From an uncultured Collinsella sp. (lineage in GTDB: Bacteria > Actinomycetota > Coriobacteriia > Coriobacteriales > Coriobacteriaceae), in the NCBI GenBank assembly GCA_934621295.1, contig CAKTVB010000002.1, forward strand, positions 62,001-126,000: 64,000 bases of DNA, in the 5' to 3' direction. The notes under the pieces are model-generated. The model made no database searches, was not told the DNA's origin, and saw nothing but the letters and a program-made list of their open reading frames with translations. Made by a program: the position numbers and the translations under genes. Below, piece by piece: positions 33,404 through 42,524 of this stretch (the first letter of the stretch is position 1; each line of letters starts with the position of its first letter).

Positions 33404-34514
33404 GATGTCGATTGCAATTGCCGCCGGCGGCACCGCTGGCCATGTCAATCCCGCGCTTGCCCTGGCAGACGAACTTGCCTCGCGTGGGTATGACGTTCGC
33501 TTCTTTGGTGAGACGCGTCGCCTCGAGGGCAAGTTGGTTCCCGAGGCCGGATTCGACTTCTTTCCGGTCGAGGTGACCGGTTTTGACCGCGCACGCCCCT
33601 GGACGCTCATCACTGCTCTTGCGCATCTTTCGCGCGAGGAGCGTCGTCTGGTGCGCGCCTTCAAGAAGAATCCTGCTCTCAAGCCCGATGTGGCGATCGG
33701 ATTCGGTGCTTATGTCGAGCTTCCCTTGGTGCGAGCCGCGGCAAAACTCGGTATTCCCGTGGTCCTGCACGAGCAGAACTCCGTTCCCGGTCTTGCCAAT
33801 AAGCAGTCTGCAAAGATCGCAAGCCTTGTTGCGATTGCGCAACCGAGCGTGCGCTCCATTTTCGAGCACGCCGGTGCAAAGCACATCGAGTTCACCGGCA
33901 ACCCCGTGCGCGGCTCTGTCCTCGCAGGCGACCGCGTGCGAGGACGCGAAGCTCTGGGTATTCCGCAGGATGCGACGGTGCTTTTGGTCTTTGGTGGCTC
34001 TCTTGGCGCCAAGCATCTCAACGAGCGCATGGCTTCGCTCAAGTCTGAACTCCTGGCGCACGAGAACCTCTATGTAGTTCATTCCACCGGAGCCGACGGC
34101 TATGACGACACGGCTGCAGCGCTCGCCCTGACCGATACCGAAAAGCAGCGATATCGCCTGATGCCCTATATTGACAACATGGGCGATATGCTGAGCGCGG
34201 CAGACCTTGTCCTTTCTCGCTCCGGCGCTTCGAGCGTTGCCGAGATTGCGGCCCTGGCTGTTCCTTCCGTGCTTGTGCCGTATCCGCTCGCTACCGCAGA
34301 CCATCAAACAACCAATGCTCGCTTTTTGGTCGACGCAGGCGCTGCGACCATGTTCGCCGATGCCGATATCGATGGCCAGGACTTCGAGAACACCGTGCTT
34401 GACCTGCTGGATAGTCCTGCTCGTCGCGCAGATATGCACGAGGCTGCACGCGGGCTTGCTCAAGATCGCGCCGCCTCGACGCTTGCCGATGCCATAGAGG
34501 GATTGCGCAGATAA
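33393..34514 (+). CDS. murG: UDP-GlcNAc:lipid I GlcNAc transferase
   Basis: MurG converts lipid I to lipid II at the inner membrane face. The 373-residue GT-B protein opens with IAAGGTAGHVNPALALA and has HEQNSVPGLANK and, in the C-terminal half, VFGGSLGAKHLNE and SRSGASSVAEI. ATG 33393 is chosen because AAGGGA ends about 6 nt upstream and this gives the canonical N terminus; a longer frame to 33312 lies in the ftsW tail. It overlaps ftsW by 11 nt. Confidence 0.96.
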   Translation: MTDKMSIAIAAGGTAGHVNPALALADELASRGYDVRFFGETRRLEGKLVPEAGFDFFPVEVTGFDRARPWTLITALAHLSREERRLVRAFKKNPALKPDVAIGFGAYVELPLVRAAAKLGIPVVLHEQNSVPGLANKQSAKIASLVAIAQPSVRSIFEHAGAKHIEFTGNPVRGSVLAGDRVRGREALGIPQDATVLLVFGGSLGAKHLNERMASLKSELLAHENLYVVHSTGADGYDDTAAALALTDTEKQRYRLMPYIDNMGDMLSAADLVLSRSGASSVAEIAALAVPSVLVPYPLATADHQTTNARFLVDAGAATMFADADIDGQDFENTVLDLLDSPARRADMHEAARGLAQDRAASTLADAIEGLRR

Positions 34515-34523
34515 CGCATCGCT

Positions 34524-34553
34524 TTGGTCTGTCTGGAAGAGTTGCGGTACAGT
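34524..34553 (+). promoter_or_regulatory. Possible internal promoter ahead of murC
   Basis: TTGGTC (34524-34529) and TACAGT (34548-34553) are separated by 18 bp in the 85-bp murG-murC gap, the largest gap among the mur genes between murD and ftsQ. Confidence 0.35.
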
Positions 34554-34599
34554 AAACAGGTTGAAGATTGTTTATTCGCTGCAAGGAGTAGATGGACCT

Positions 34600-36024
34600 A
34601 TGGCAGATATCCAGAATGCATCTAGCGAGCCGACGTTTAAGCGCGCCCACTTTATCGGGATTGGCGGCGCTGGCATGAGCGGTATCGCCCTCGTGCTGCA
34701 CGAGCGCGGCTTTGTCGTGACGGGCTCCGATCTTAAGACCTCTCGTTATATCCGTCAGCTTACGCGTGCCGGTGTCGACATCCACGTGGGTCATGAGGCA
34801 AAGACCATCGACGAGGTGCAGCCCGACGTGGTGGTTGTCTCCACGGCTATCCCTGAGTCGAACCCCGAGTTGATTCGTGCTCGCGAGCTGGGCATTCCCG
34901 TTTGGCCGCGCGCAAAGATGCTTTCCGCCTTGGGCCATGGCCATACGACGGTTGCCGTTGCGGGCACTCATGGCAAGACGACGACGTCTTCCATGTGCGC
35001 CACGATGCTCGACCGCATGGGTCTTGACCCCAGCTTCCTGATCGGTGGCATTGTCGAGGGCTATGACACTAACGGCCGCAATGGCTCGAGCGAGTATTTC
35101 GTGTGCGAGGCCGATGAGTCCGACAGCTCGTTTTTGTATCTCGACCCCAACGTGGTGGTTGTCACCAACGTCGAGGCCGACCATCTCGATCACTATGGCT
35201 CTCTCGAAGAGATTGAGGCTACGTTCGTCAAGTTCATGAAGCTTGCGGGCGAGGACGGAACCATCATCGTCTGCGGCGATTCCCCGCGCTTGGCCGAGCT
35301 TGCCCACAGCACGGGCCTGCATGTCATTACCTATGGTTTTGCCGACGAGAACGATGTCGTGGTCAAGCCCGATGCCTGCACGCATGCACTCGGCGGCAGC
35401 TTTGTCGCTACCGTGGACGGCGCGCAACGCCACGTTTCCATCAAGAACAATCCGGGCCGTCACAATATGCTCAACGCCTGCGCGTCTCTCATTGTTGCTT
35501 TCGTGCTCGGTCTTGATGTTGATGCTGCGGCGGCTTCGCTCTCCACGTTCGATGGCGTTCGCCGTCGCTTCACCCATGTGGGCGATACGCGTGGCATTTG
35601 CGTTGTCGACGACTACGGTCACCATCCCACCGAGGTGGGCGCTACGCTCAAGGCCGCAAAGACGCTCGACTTCAAGCACGTTGTTGTGGTGTTTCAGCCG
35701 CATCGCTATTCGCGCTTGCAGGCACTTGCCAGCGATTTTGCCGATGCTTTCGCCGATGCCGATACCGTTATCTTGATCGATGTGTTCTCCGCGGGTGAGA
35801 TGCCCATCCCCGGCGCTACCTCCAAGATGCTCGCAGACCTCATTGCCGAGCGTCACCCTGGCAAGCCGGCATTCTACGCTCCCGATCGCGCGTCGCTCAT
35901 GAAGCTCATCGACGAGAACGCGCACGAGGGCGACCTGCTGATCACGATGGGTGCGGGCGACGTCACCGCGGTGGGTCCGGAGTATCTTGAGCATGCTCAG
36001 GAGCAGACGAAGGACGCGCAGTAG
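34600..36024 (+). CDS. murC: UDP-N-acetylmuramate:L-alanine ligase
   Basis: MurC starts the stem peptide by adding L-Ala to UDP-MurNAc. The 474-residue protein has HFIGIGGAGMSGIALVL near the N terminus, the ATP loop AGTHGKTTTSSM (about 124-135), CEADESDSSFL, and DDYGHHPTEV and FQPHRYSRL in the last domain. ATG 34600 has AAGGAG 11 nt upstream; a TTG at 34561 would add 13 unconserved residues. It is followed by murB after 3 bp. Confidence 0.95.
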   Translation: MADIQNASSEPTFKRAHFIGIGGAGMSGIALVLHERGFVVTGSDLKTSRYIRQLTRAGVDIHVGHEAKTIDEVQPDVVVVSTAIPESNPELIRARELGIPVWPRAKMLSALGHGHTTVAVAGTHGKTTTSSMCATMLDRMGLDPSFLIGGIVEGYDTNGRNGSSEYFVCEADESDSSFLYLDPNVVVVTNVEADHLDHYGSLEEIEATFVKFMKLAGEDGTIIVCGDSPRLAELAHSTGLHVITYGFADENDVVVKPDACTHALGGSFVATVDGAQRHVSIKNNPGRHNMLNACASLIVAFVLGLDVDAAAASLSTFDGVRRRFTHVGDTRGICVVDDYGHHPTEVGATLKAAKTLDFKHVVVVFQPHRYSRLQALASDFADAFADADTVILIDVFSAGEMPIPGATSKMLADLIAERHPGKPAFYAPDRASLMKLIDENAHEGDLLITMGAGDVTAVGPEYLEHAQEQTKDAQ

Positions 36025-36027
36025 GCT

Positions 36028-36939
36028 ATGGGCCTGTTCAACGCCATCATGGCGCTTTCGGGTGCCGCTGACATCGATATCATCGAGGACGAGCGCATGT
36101 CGCGCCATACCACCTACCGCGTGGGTGGCCCTGCGTCGCTGTTTGTAACGTGTCAGAGCTATCACGGCCTGCGTCGTGCGGTCGATGTGCTCTCGCGCGA
36201 GGAGATTCCCTGGGTTCTTTTGGGAAGAGGGTCGAATATCCTTGTTTCCGATGCCGGATACCAGGGGGCCGTTATCGTTTTGGGCCGTGAATTCCAGCGT
36301 ACCGTTATTGCGGACGACGGCGTTCATGTCACGGTAGGTGCGGCGACTGTGCTCTCGCGTCTCGTCAACGAGATGATGTCGCGCGGGCTTTCGGGCCTGG
36401 AGTTCGCCGTGGGCATTCCCGGCACTTTGGGCGGTGCCGTCTCGATGAACGCTGGCACCAGACGTGAGTGGATCGGCCAGCTCGTTGAATCCTTGGTCAC
36501 CTATGTGCCAGGCGAAGGCCTGCGCTACTACGATCACGACGATATCTACTGGGGGTATCGCGAGACCGGTCTTCCCGGCTCCGAGATCGTCCTCGAGGCG
36601 ACGCTTGTGCTCAAGCCGGGCAACAAGGACGATATCCGTGAGCGTATGGAACGCTACCTCAGTCGCCGTCGTCGCTCGCAGCCCATTGGCAAGGCTTCAT
36701 GCGGTTCCGTTTTTCGCAATCCGCCCGAAAAAAGTGTGGGCGCTATGATCGACGACTGTGGATTGAAGGGTTTTTCGGTTGGGGGCGCGGAGGTTTCTCC
36801 CGTTCACGCTAACTTTATTGTCAATAATGGGTCGGCAACGGCCAAGGATGTCCTGTCCGTGATTCAGCACGTCCACGCGAAGGTTAAGGAAACGTATGGC
36901 GTCGAGCTACAGCCGGAAGTCAAATTCCTCGGCTTCTAA
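36028..36939 (+). CDS. murB: UDP-N-acetylenolpyruvoylglucosamine reductase
   Basis: MurB is the FAD/NADPH reductase that makes UDP-MurNAc. The 303 residues contain HTTYRVGGPASL, LGRGSNILVSDAG (FAD pyrophosphate contact), GIPGTLGGAVSMNAG and the catalytic Ser in ASCGSVFRNPP. The protein resembles the short type II enzymes that lack the extra loop of E. coli MurB. The last 44 nt overlap the ftsQ reading frame in another phase. MurA is not in the window. Confidence 0.96.
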   Translation: MGLFNAIMALSGAADIDIIEDERMSRHTTYRVGGPASLFVTCQSYHGLRRAVDVLSREEIPWVLLGRGSNILVSDAGYQGAVIVLGREFQRTVIADDGVHVTVGAATVLSRLVNEMMSRGLSGLEFAVGIPGTLGGAVSMNAGTRREWIGQLVESLVTYVPGEGLRYYDHDDIYWGYRETGLPGSEIVLEATLVLKPGNKDDIRERMERYLSRRRRSQPIGKASCGSVFRNPPEKSVGAMIDDCGLKGFSVGGAEVSPVHANFIVNNGSATAKDVLSVIQHVHAKVKETYGVELQPEVKFLGF

Positions 36940-38479
36940 CGGGAAGCCGACGCCCCGTCGTGCCGCAACGTCATCTTCGCGTCCTCGCACGTCTTCATTA
37001 GGGCCTTCGTCTTCTCGTCCTACAGGACGTTCTCACCAGGCTCGTCCGTCACAGCCTATAGCCAAGCGGCCCCGTCCGTCCTCGCGTTCTCAGGGAGCGC
37101 GTCCGATGGTGTCTCGCCCGAGCGCAAACCGTCAGCTGGCTCGCCCGGCTTCAGCACGCCCAAGTGCTAATCGGCAGACGTCTCGGCCGCATGCTCAACT
37201 GCCCGCTCGGCGGACAGCGAGCCTTGCGCGCCGCGGAAACGTTTCCATTCGCCGTACTACGCCGCCGACGCCTCCTGGGCGCCCGCAGCGTCCTGTGGCA
37301 TCGCGCCAGCGTTCCCAGATGGCGCCCGTCGGTCGTGCTGTGACGGCTCGCCCGCAATCTCCTTCGAGACTTAAGATGCCCGATCGTTGTTCCACCGGCT
37401 CGCTTTCGCGGGGCAACTCAGGGCAAGGGAACCCGGTTTTCGGTGCCATTCGCTCTCTCGTCTCTTCTATTCATCTGCCGCAGCTGTCGTCTTCAGCTCG
37501 CCTTATTGCAAGCGCTGCCGCCGCTGTGGTTGTGGTTCTCTTTATCGTCGGGACCATTCTGTTCAAGTCGAGTCTTTTCGCCGCCACGGATATCGTGATT
37601 AATGGTTCGGAACACATATCGCAAGAGACTGCACAAAAGCTCATCGATCTCCCCGACGACACGACGCTGCTCAATGTCGATAGCGATGCAATTGTTCAGA
37701 GCCTTAAGAAGAGTCCCTGGGTGAAGGGCGTGGATGTCAAACGCGAGTTTCCCCACAAGCTCATCATCACGCCCACCGAGCGCAAGGTCGTGGCCGTTGC
37801 CTATATCTCTGCCGATAACGTGGCTTGGGCTATCGGCGATGACGATAGCTGGATTGCGCCTGTTTCGCTTGCCGTGGGTCTTGATGCCGATGGCAATGTG
37901 GTGGATGCGACGGGGCTTGCTGCGCCGGCCACCGACGGCCAAGCGGACGATTCTTCATCGGGGGACGCCGCCGATACCGATCAAGATTCATCTGACTCTC
38001 CGGACAGCTCCGATTCCGCCGATTCTTCCGATGACTCAAGTGATGCACAGACGGACTCTACAGATGCCTCTGATGATCAAGAGCCAGTTCAGACTGTCGA
38101 CGGGGTGACCCTGCTTTCGGGTGAGGATGCCGCCCGCGCGGTGGCGCAACAGCTCAATGCCGTACTTCTTACCAACATGGGCACCGACGTTTCGCCTTCG
38201 AGCGGCTCGAAGGTGAAGGGTGAGGGGCTGGCTGCGGCGCTCAAGTACATTGTGGGCTTCTCGCCTGATTTTCTGACGCAGGTCAAAAGCTTCTCGGTCC
38301 CTTCGGTTCAGGCCCTTGCCTGCAACCTTAAAGGCGGGGTTGAGGTTTCCCTGGGCGACGCCGATGACATCCAGAAGAAGGAGCGCATCGTCACCAAGCT
38401 TTTGGAGGAGCAGACGGGGGTTACCTATATCAATGTGAGAACGCCCGATGCCTACACATATCGTTCGGTCGATCTATAG
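36896..38479 (+). CDS. ftsQ: FtsQ/DivIB divisome protein with unusual low-complexity regions
   Basis: A 527-residue bitopic protein. Residues 1-200 are a Ser/Arg/Pro-rich, very basic cytoplasmic tail including the repeat RPSANRQ. A membrane helix at about 203-224 is followed by a POTRA domain (about 228-310, with DIVINGSEHIS and REFPHKLIITPTERKVV) and the FtsQ beta domain, which is split by an acidic Asp/Ser run (about 347-397). ATG 36896 has AAGGAAA upstream and overlaps murB by 44 nt. Canonical FtsQ has a cytoplasmic tail of tens of residues, so length is nearly double. The role at the division site with FtsL/FtsB types is inferred from family and position. Confidence 0.88.
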   Translation: MASSYSRKSNSSASNGKPTPRRAATSSSRPRTSSLGPSSSRPTGRSHQARPSQPIAKRPRPSSRSQGARPMVSRPSANRQLARPASARPSANRQTSRPHAQLPARRTASLARRGNVSIRRTTPPTPPGRPQRPVASRQRSQMAPVGRAVTARPQSPSRLKMPDRCSTGSLSRGNSGQGNPVFGAIRSLVSSIHLPQLSSSARLIASAAAAVVVVLFIVGTILFKSSLFAATDIVINGSEHISQETAQKLIDLPDDTTLLNVDSDAIVQSLKKSPWVKGVDVKREFPHKLIITPTERKVVAVAYISADNVAWAIGDDDSWIAPVSLAVGLDADGNVVDATGLAAPATDGQADDSSSGDAADTDQDSSDSPDSSDSADSSDDSSDAQTDSTDASDDQEPVQTVDGVTLLSGEDAARAVAQQLNAVLLTNMGTDVSPSSGSKVKGEGLAAALKYIVGFSPDFLTQVKSFSVPSVQALACNLKGGVEVSLGDADDIQKKERIVTKLLEEQTGVTYINVRTPDAYTYRSVDL

Positions 38480-38681
38480 ATGGCGCTCAAGCTCCTGAGC
38501 TTGAGTTCCGTGAGCGGCATAGCCGTTTACCTGCGAAATCCATATTTTTGATTACGGGGGTTTGACTTATTTGCCCTCAATGTGCAAACATACCATGGTT
38601 TACCTCGACATTTAATCTCTACTTGAGGGTTAACGTCGTATAACCGCAAAGCGCCTTACCCACTGTTCGGAGGACCGTCAA
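38480..38681 (+). promoter_or_regulatory. ftsZ leader region
   Basis: This 202-bp gap starts with a perfect 9-bp inverted repeat (CTCAAGCTC at 38485-38493, GAGCTTGAG at 38496-38504) that may attenuate read-through from ftsQ. A consensus-like TTGACT at 38562-38567 is the best -35, with only a weak -10 (AAACAT, 38586-38591). CCCTCAA (38574-38580) and TTGAGGG (38623-38629) form a further inverted pair. GGAGG precedes the ftsZ ATG by 8 nt. Confidence 0.4.
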
Positions 38682-39821
38682 ATGCACGAGAACGAGATCA
38701 ATAATTATCTTGCCGTCATCAAGGTGGTGGGTGTAGGTGGCGGTGGCACCAACGCCGTCAACCGCATGATCGAAGAGGGCATTCGCGGCGTCGAGTTCGT
38801 CGCTATCAACACCGATGCCCAGGCATTGGCTATCTCCGATGCCGACATCAAGGTTCACATCGGCACCGACCTCACCCGTGGTCTGGGCGCAGGCGCGAAC
38901 CCCGAGGTTGGTCGTAAGGCTGCCGACGAGAGCCGCGACGATATTTCCGAGGCACTCGCCGGCGCCGACATGGTGTTTATCACTTGTGGTGAGGGCGGTG
39001 GCACCGGTACGGGAGCTGCTCCCATCGTTGCCGATATCGCCATGAACGAGGTTGGCGCTCTGACCGTCGCCGTCGTGACCAAGCCCTTCACCTTCGAGGG
39101 CCGCAAGCGCAAGTCTTCCGCCGAAGAGGGCATCAAGACGCTTTCCGAGTGCGTTGACACCATGATCGTTATCCCTAACGATAAGCTGCTCGACATCGCC
39201 GAGAAGAAGACCACGATGCTCGAGGCCTTCGCTACTGCCGATGGCGTGCTTTCGCAGGGCACCCAGGGCATTACGGACCTCATCACCGTTCCGGGCATCA
39301 TCAACCTCGACTTCGCTGACGTCAAGACCATCATGAAGCAGGCCGGCACTGCCATGATGGGCATCGGTACCGCATCGGGCGATACCCGTGCCGTGGACGC
39401 TGCTCAGCAGGCCATCTCCAGCCGTCTGCTCGAGAGCTCCATCGATGGCGCCACGCGCGTCCTTCTTTCCATCGCTGGTTCCAAGGATTTGGGCATCCAG
39501 GAGATCAACGACGCTGCCGACCTCGTGGCCAATGCCGTCGACCCCGATGCCAACATCATCTTCGGTACCGTTGTCGACGAATCCCTGGGAGACCAGGTTC
39601 GCATTACCGTTATCGCCACTGGCTTTAGCGATGCTAACGTCAACCGTCAAGATCAGCTGTTTGGCCAGAGCCAGTCTTCTGCGTCGAAGTCTGCAAGCGA
39701 TGTTTCCACGCCGGCGCACGCTGCTCCCGCAGCCACACGTAACGTGGGCGGCTCTGAGCTTCCCAACTTTGGCAACGAGCAGTTCGAGCTGCCTGATTTC
39801 CTGAAGCGCGGCAATTTCTAA
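38682..39821 (+). CDS. ftsZ: Cell division GTPase FtsZ
   Basis: Tubulin homologue that forms the Z ring. The 379 residues contain VVGVGGGGTNAVNRMIEEGI near the N terminus, the GTP signature GGGTGTGAAPIVADIA (about 104-119) and the T7 loop NLDFADVKTIM. After a variable linker the C-terminal peptide is ELPDFLKRGNF, the binding site for SepF and other anchors. ftsA is absent from this window, so SepF, encoded 6.3 kb downstream, is the likely membrane anchor. A strong terminator follows. Confidence 0.98.
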   Translation: MHENEINNYLAVIKVVGVGGGGTNAVNRMIEEGIRGVEFVAINTDAQALAISDADIKVHIGTDLTRGLGAGANPEVGRKAADESRDDISEALAGADMVFITCGEGGGTGTGAAPIVADIAMNEVGALTVAVVTKPFTFEGRKRKSSAEEGIKTLSECVDTMIVIPNDKLLDIAEKKTTMLEAFATADGVLSQGTQGITDLITVPGIINLDFADVKTIMKQAGTAMMGIGTASGDTRAVDAAQQAISSRLLESSIDGATRVLLSIAGSKDLGIQEINDAADLVANAVDPDANIIFGTVVDESLGDQVRITVIATGFSDANVNRQDQLFGQSQSSASKSASDVSTPAHAAPAATRNVGGSELPNFGNEQFELPDFLKRGNF

Positions 39822-39861
39822 TCGCTTCTTCGCAGGTTGATTCCTGCTCGATAGCTTGACC

Positions 39862-39900
39862 ACAGGGGGTGCGGATGAGATGTTCCGCACCCCCTGTTTT
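39862..39900 (+). terminator. Intrinsic terminator after ftsZ
   Basis: Fourteen-bp stem (ACAGGGGGTGCGGA, 39862-39875, with 39884-39897), 8-nt loop, T run to 39900. Confidence 0.95.
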
Positions 39901-39959
39901 GCATGTATCTCAATCGGTTTCCTCCTTGGGGCGATCGTATCTCTCGAAGGGAGTATGGC

Positions 39960-40763
39960 ATGGCGTGTGGACAGCCAGTTCAGCTTGAGCGCCTGACGAA
40001 TAACGGCGTGACGGTCGTAGGTGGCGAAGAGCACGGTATCGCATTTGGCTTTACCGAGCGTACCGGTGGCGTCTCTTTACCTCCATACGCATCTTTGAAT
40101 TTGGGAACCCATGTTGGCGATGATCCTCAGGCTGTTGCTGAGAATCGTCGTCGCGCGCTTGCCGTTTTGGGAGGGGAGGACTATCTCGATCGCCTTCTTG
40201 TGCCCAACCAGGTTCATGGCGATAACGTCGTCGTGGTCGATTCTGCCGACGCATCTGCTCTCGACTCCGTGCGCGCTCGCATTGCCGAAGGAGCTGATGC
40301 CATCGTTTGCACACAGGCGCAGGTGCCCGTCATGCTTTGCTTTGCCGATTGCGTGCCGGTTATCCTGACCTGCCCCGGAGGCTTTGCGGTGGTTCACTCC
40401 GGCTGGCGCGGCACGTATGCTCGCATTGCCGCCTCGGCCGCTCGCGTTCTTTCTCAGGCGACGTGCGCACCCATCGAACAAGTCCATGCGTATATCGGGC
40501 CGCATATTCTTGGCGAGGAATACGAGGTGTCGTCTGATTTGATGCATACATTCGCTTTACAATTTGATAGCATTAAAGAATCTGCGTCGCGCAAGCTTGA
40601 CCTTGCGTGCGCCATTGAACAGTCCCTTGTAGAAGTGGGAGTTCCTCTGTGCGGGATTCACGATACACGTCTCTCGACCATGAGCCTCAACGAGAGGTTT
40701 TACTCGTATCGCAAAGAGCAGGGAATGTGCGGCCGTCATGCGGCACTTGCGCTCATGCGGTAA
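39960..40763 (+). CDS. pgeF: Peptidoglycan editing factor/purine nucleoside phosphorylase (YfiH/YlmD family)
   Basis: A 267-residue member of the DUF152/YfiH family, reported as PgeF (removes incorrectly made muropeptide precursors) and as a zinc-dependent purine nucleoside phosphorylase. Metal ligands are visible: His in VPNQVHGDNV, Cys in CFADCVPV and His in VVHSGWRGTY. ATG 39960 has AAGGGAG 6 nt upstream; the first 19 codons of the longer frame precede that site. The gene normally lies next to yggS; here pstS begins within its 3' end and the pst operon separates the two. Confidence 0.92.
   Translation: MACGQPVQLERLTNNGVTVVGGEEHGIAFGFTERTGGVSLPPYASLNLGTHVGDDPQAVAENRRRALAVLGGEDYLDRLLVPNQVHGDNVVVVDSADASALDSVRARIAEGADAIVCTQAQVPVMLCFADCVPVILTCPGGFAVVHSGWRGTYARIAASAARVLSQATCAPIEQVHAYIGPHILGEEYEVSSDLMHTFALQFDSIKESASRKLDLACAIEQSLVEVGVPLCGIHDTRLSTMSLNERFYSYRKEQGMCGRHAALALMR
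40537..40575 (+). promoter_or_regulatory. AT-rich patch in pgeF, possible pst promoter
   Basis: Within otherwise GC-rich coding sequence, ATTTGATGCAT (40537-40547) and ATTTGATAGCAT (40562-40573) repeat 25 bp apart around TACAAT (40558-40563). The position, about 165 bp before pstS, and the repeats would suit a phosphate-responsive promoter, but the match to any known Pho box is not established. Confidence 0.25.
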
Positions 40764-41602
40764 GCCGACGTTCCTTTTTGGCATGCGTAGCTGCCGGTCT
40801 GATGCTTCCGCTCACCGGTTGCCAGACATCCGGCTCTTCGTCTAAACAGATTGCTGTGGCGGGTTCTACCACCTGTCTGCCCATCGCCGAGTCTGCGGCC
40901 GAGGGCTACCAGGATGAGACCGGCATCTCGGTGCTGGTAAGCGGCCTGGGGTCTTCTGCGGGTATCGAGGCCGTCGCAAACGGCACGGCCGACATCGCCT
41001 CGTCTTCGCGTCAAGTAAATGCCGATGAGCAAAAGCTCGGCCTTACCGAGATCGTAATCGCTCACGACGGTATCGCCGTGATCGTCAACACCGATAACCC
41101 CGTGCAGAATCTCTCGACCGACCAACTGCGTGACATCTATGCCGGCAAGATTACCAATTGGAGCCAGGTAGGCGGCGACGATTTGACGATTCAGCTTGTC
41201 AATCGCGATGAGGCATCCGGTACGCGCGAGGCCTTCAAGTCCATCGTTATGGACGGCGCTTCCTTCGATCGCCGTGCTGCCGTCCTTTCCGGCACCGGCC
41301 AGGTGCGCGATGTCGTGAGCCGTAGCGCGGGCGCTATCGGTTACATCTCCCTTGGCTTCGTGGAGTCCAAGTTTGCCGAGACCGCTGTGCGCGCTATCAA
41401 CGTGAACCATGTCGAGCCCTCCGAGAAGACAATTGCTTCGGGCGGTTACCCCATTTCCCGCGATTTGTATTTTTACGTCAAGGGAACGCCGAGCCCCGAG
41501 GCTCAGGCATATATCGACTACGTGACCTCCGAAAAGATGGATTCCATTGTGCGCGACGCGGGCTTTATTCCTGTGACCGATGACGAATCTGCGGGGGAGT
41601 GA
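40727..41602 (+). CDS. pstS: Phosphate-binding lipoprotein PstS with Tat-type signal
   Basis: Substrate-binding protein of the high-affinity phosphate importer. The N terminus reads SRRSFLACVAAGLMLPLTGC: a twin-arginine motif followed by a lipobox, predicting export and lipid anchoring at Cys. The mature protein shows AVAGSTTCLPIAESAAEGY and IVNRDEASGTREAFK, both phosphate-binding segments. GTG 40727 gives a signal of normal length but has a weak site; GTG 40649, with GGGAG 7 nt upstream, would add 26 residues. Either way the start lies inside pgeF. Confidence 0.92.
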   Translation: MRPSCGTCAHAVSRRSFLACVAAGLMLPLTGCQTSGSSSKQIAVAGSTTCLPIAESAAEGYQDETGISVLVSGLGSSAGIEAVANGTADIASSSRQVNADEQKLGLTEIVIAHDGIAVIVNTDNPVQNLSTDQLRDIYAGKITNWSQVGGDDLTIQLVNRDEASGTREAFKSIVMDGASFDRRAAVLSGTGQVRDVVSRSAGAIGYISLGFVESKFAETAVRAINVNHVEPSEKTIASGGYPISRDLYFYVKGTPSPEAQAYIDYVTSEKMDSIVRDAGFIPVTDDESAGE

Positions 41603-41606
41603 GCAC

Positions 41607-42521
41607 ATGGAGGATCAGATCATGGAAGAGACTTCCAGCGCGGCTCCTAAACGCGAGCTCGCGCTTGTTTCGCATGCAACGTATGTTAAGGAGAAAGCTC
41701 TCCAGTATCTCTTTTTCGCCTGTGCGTTTCTGGCGGTCGTGACGGTCATCTTGATCTTCGCGTTCACCACGTACAGTGCTTTCCCTGTTTTTACCGATAT
41801 CGGTCTCGCCAACTTCTTTAGCCTTACGTGGGCTCCAAGCGAGGGCGAGTACGGTATTGTTTCGCTGCTTGCAGGCTCCGGTCTTGTAACTGTCGGTGCG
41901 CTCGTCATGGGTGTGCCGCTTGGTGTGGGAACGGCGGTGTACCTAGTAGAGATTGCGAGCGATCGCGTTTGCAAGATCATCAGCCCCGCGGTCGACCTGC
42001 TGGCGGGTATTCCTTCGATCATCTATGGCTTCTTTGGCATGGTGATCATCCGTCCGTTCGTGGCTCAGATTTCCGACGGGCTGGGTTTTGGCGCGCTTAC
42101 CGCCTGGTTCGTCCTTGCCATCATGATCGTACCTACGATCACCACGCTCACCATGGACGCCTTGAACTCCATCCCCATGGGCATTCGCGAGGCGAGCTAC
42201 GCCATGGGCGCCACCAAGTGGCAGACCATCTACAAGGTCGTTCTTCCTGCGGCCAAGCTCGGCATTGTCGATGCCATCGTCCTCGGTATGGGCCGCGCCA
42301 TCGGCGAGACCATGGCGGTCCTCATGGTGGTGGGCAATGCCCCTGTTATCCCGTCTTCCATCGCGAGCCCCATATCTACGCTCACGAGTCAGATTGCGCT
42401 CGACATGAGCTATTCGAGCGGTCTTCACCGTTCTGCCCTGTTTGGCATGGGCGTGGTTTTGTTCATCATTTCCGCTGCGCTCGTGGGTATCGTGCGCTTG
42501 ATTTCGAAGAAGAGGAGGTAG
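41607..42521 (+). CDS. pstC: Phosphate ABC transporter permease PstC
   Basis: A 304-residue membrane subunit of PstSCAB with six hydrophobic helices. The family and EAA-loop sequences are visible: YGFFGMVIIRPFVAQ, MDALNSIPMGIREASYAMGATKWQT in two parts, and GRAIGETMAVLMVVGNA. ATG 41607 has GGGGGAG 7-8 nt upstream, just after the pstS stop region. It is followed by pstA after 3 bp. Confidence 0.96.
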   Translation: MEDQIMEETSSAAPKRELALVSHATYVKEKALQYLFFACAFLAVVTVILIFAFTTYSAFPVFTDIGLANFFSLTWAPSEGEYGIVSLLAGSGLVTVGALVMGVPLGVGTAVYLVEIASDRVCKIISPAVDLLAGIPSIIYGFFGMVIIRPFVAQISDGLGFGALTAWFVLAIMIVPTITTLTMDALNSIPMGIREASYAMGATKWQTIYKVVLPAAKLGIVDAIVLGMGRAIGETMAVLMVVGNAPVIPSSIASPISTLTSQIALDMSYSSGLHRSALFGMGVVLFIISAALVGIVRLISKKRR

Positions 42522-42524
42522 GGC

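Noticed and set aside
34291..36537. Open frame of 748 codons antisense to murC and murB
   Set aside because: Same reasoning: antisense shadow of two essential, motif-complete genes.
40649..40763. Frameshifted fusion of pgeF and pstS
   Set aside because: Both proteins are complete: PgeF reaches its normal C terminus and PstS has its own signal peptide; the overlap is in different frames.
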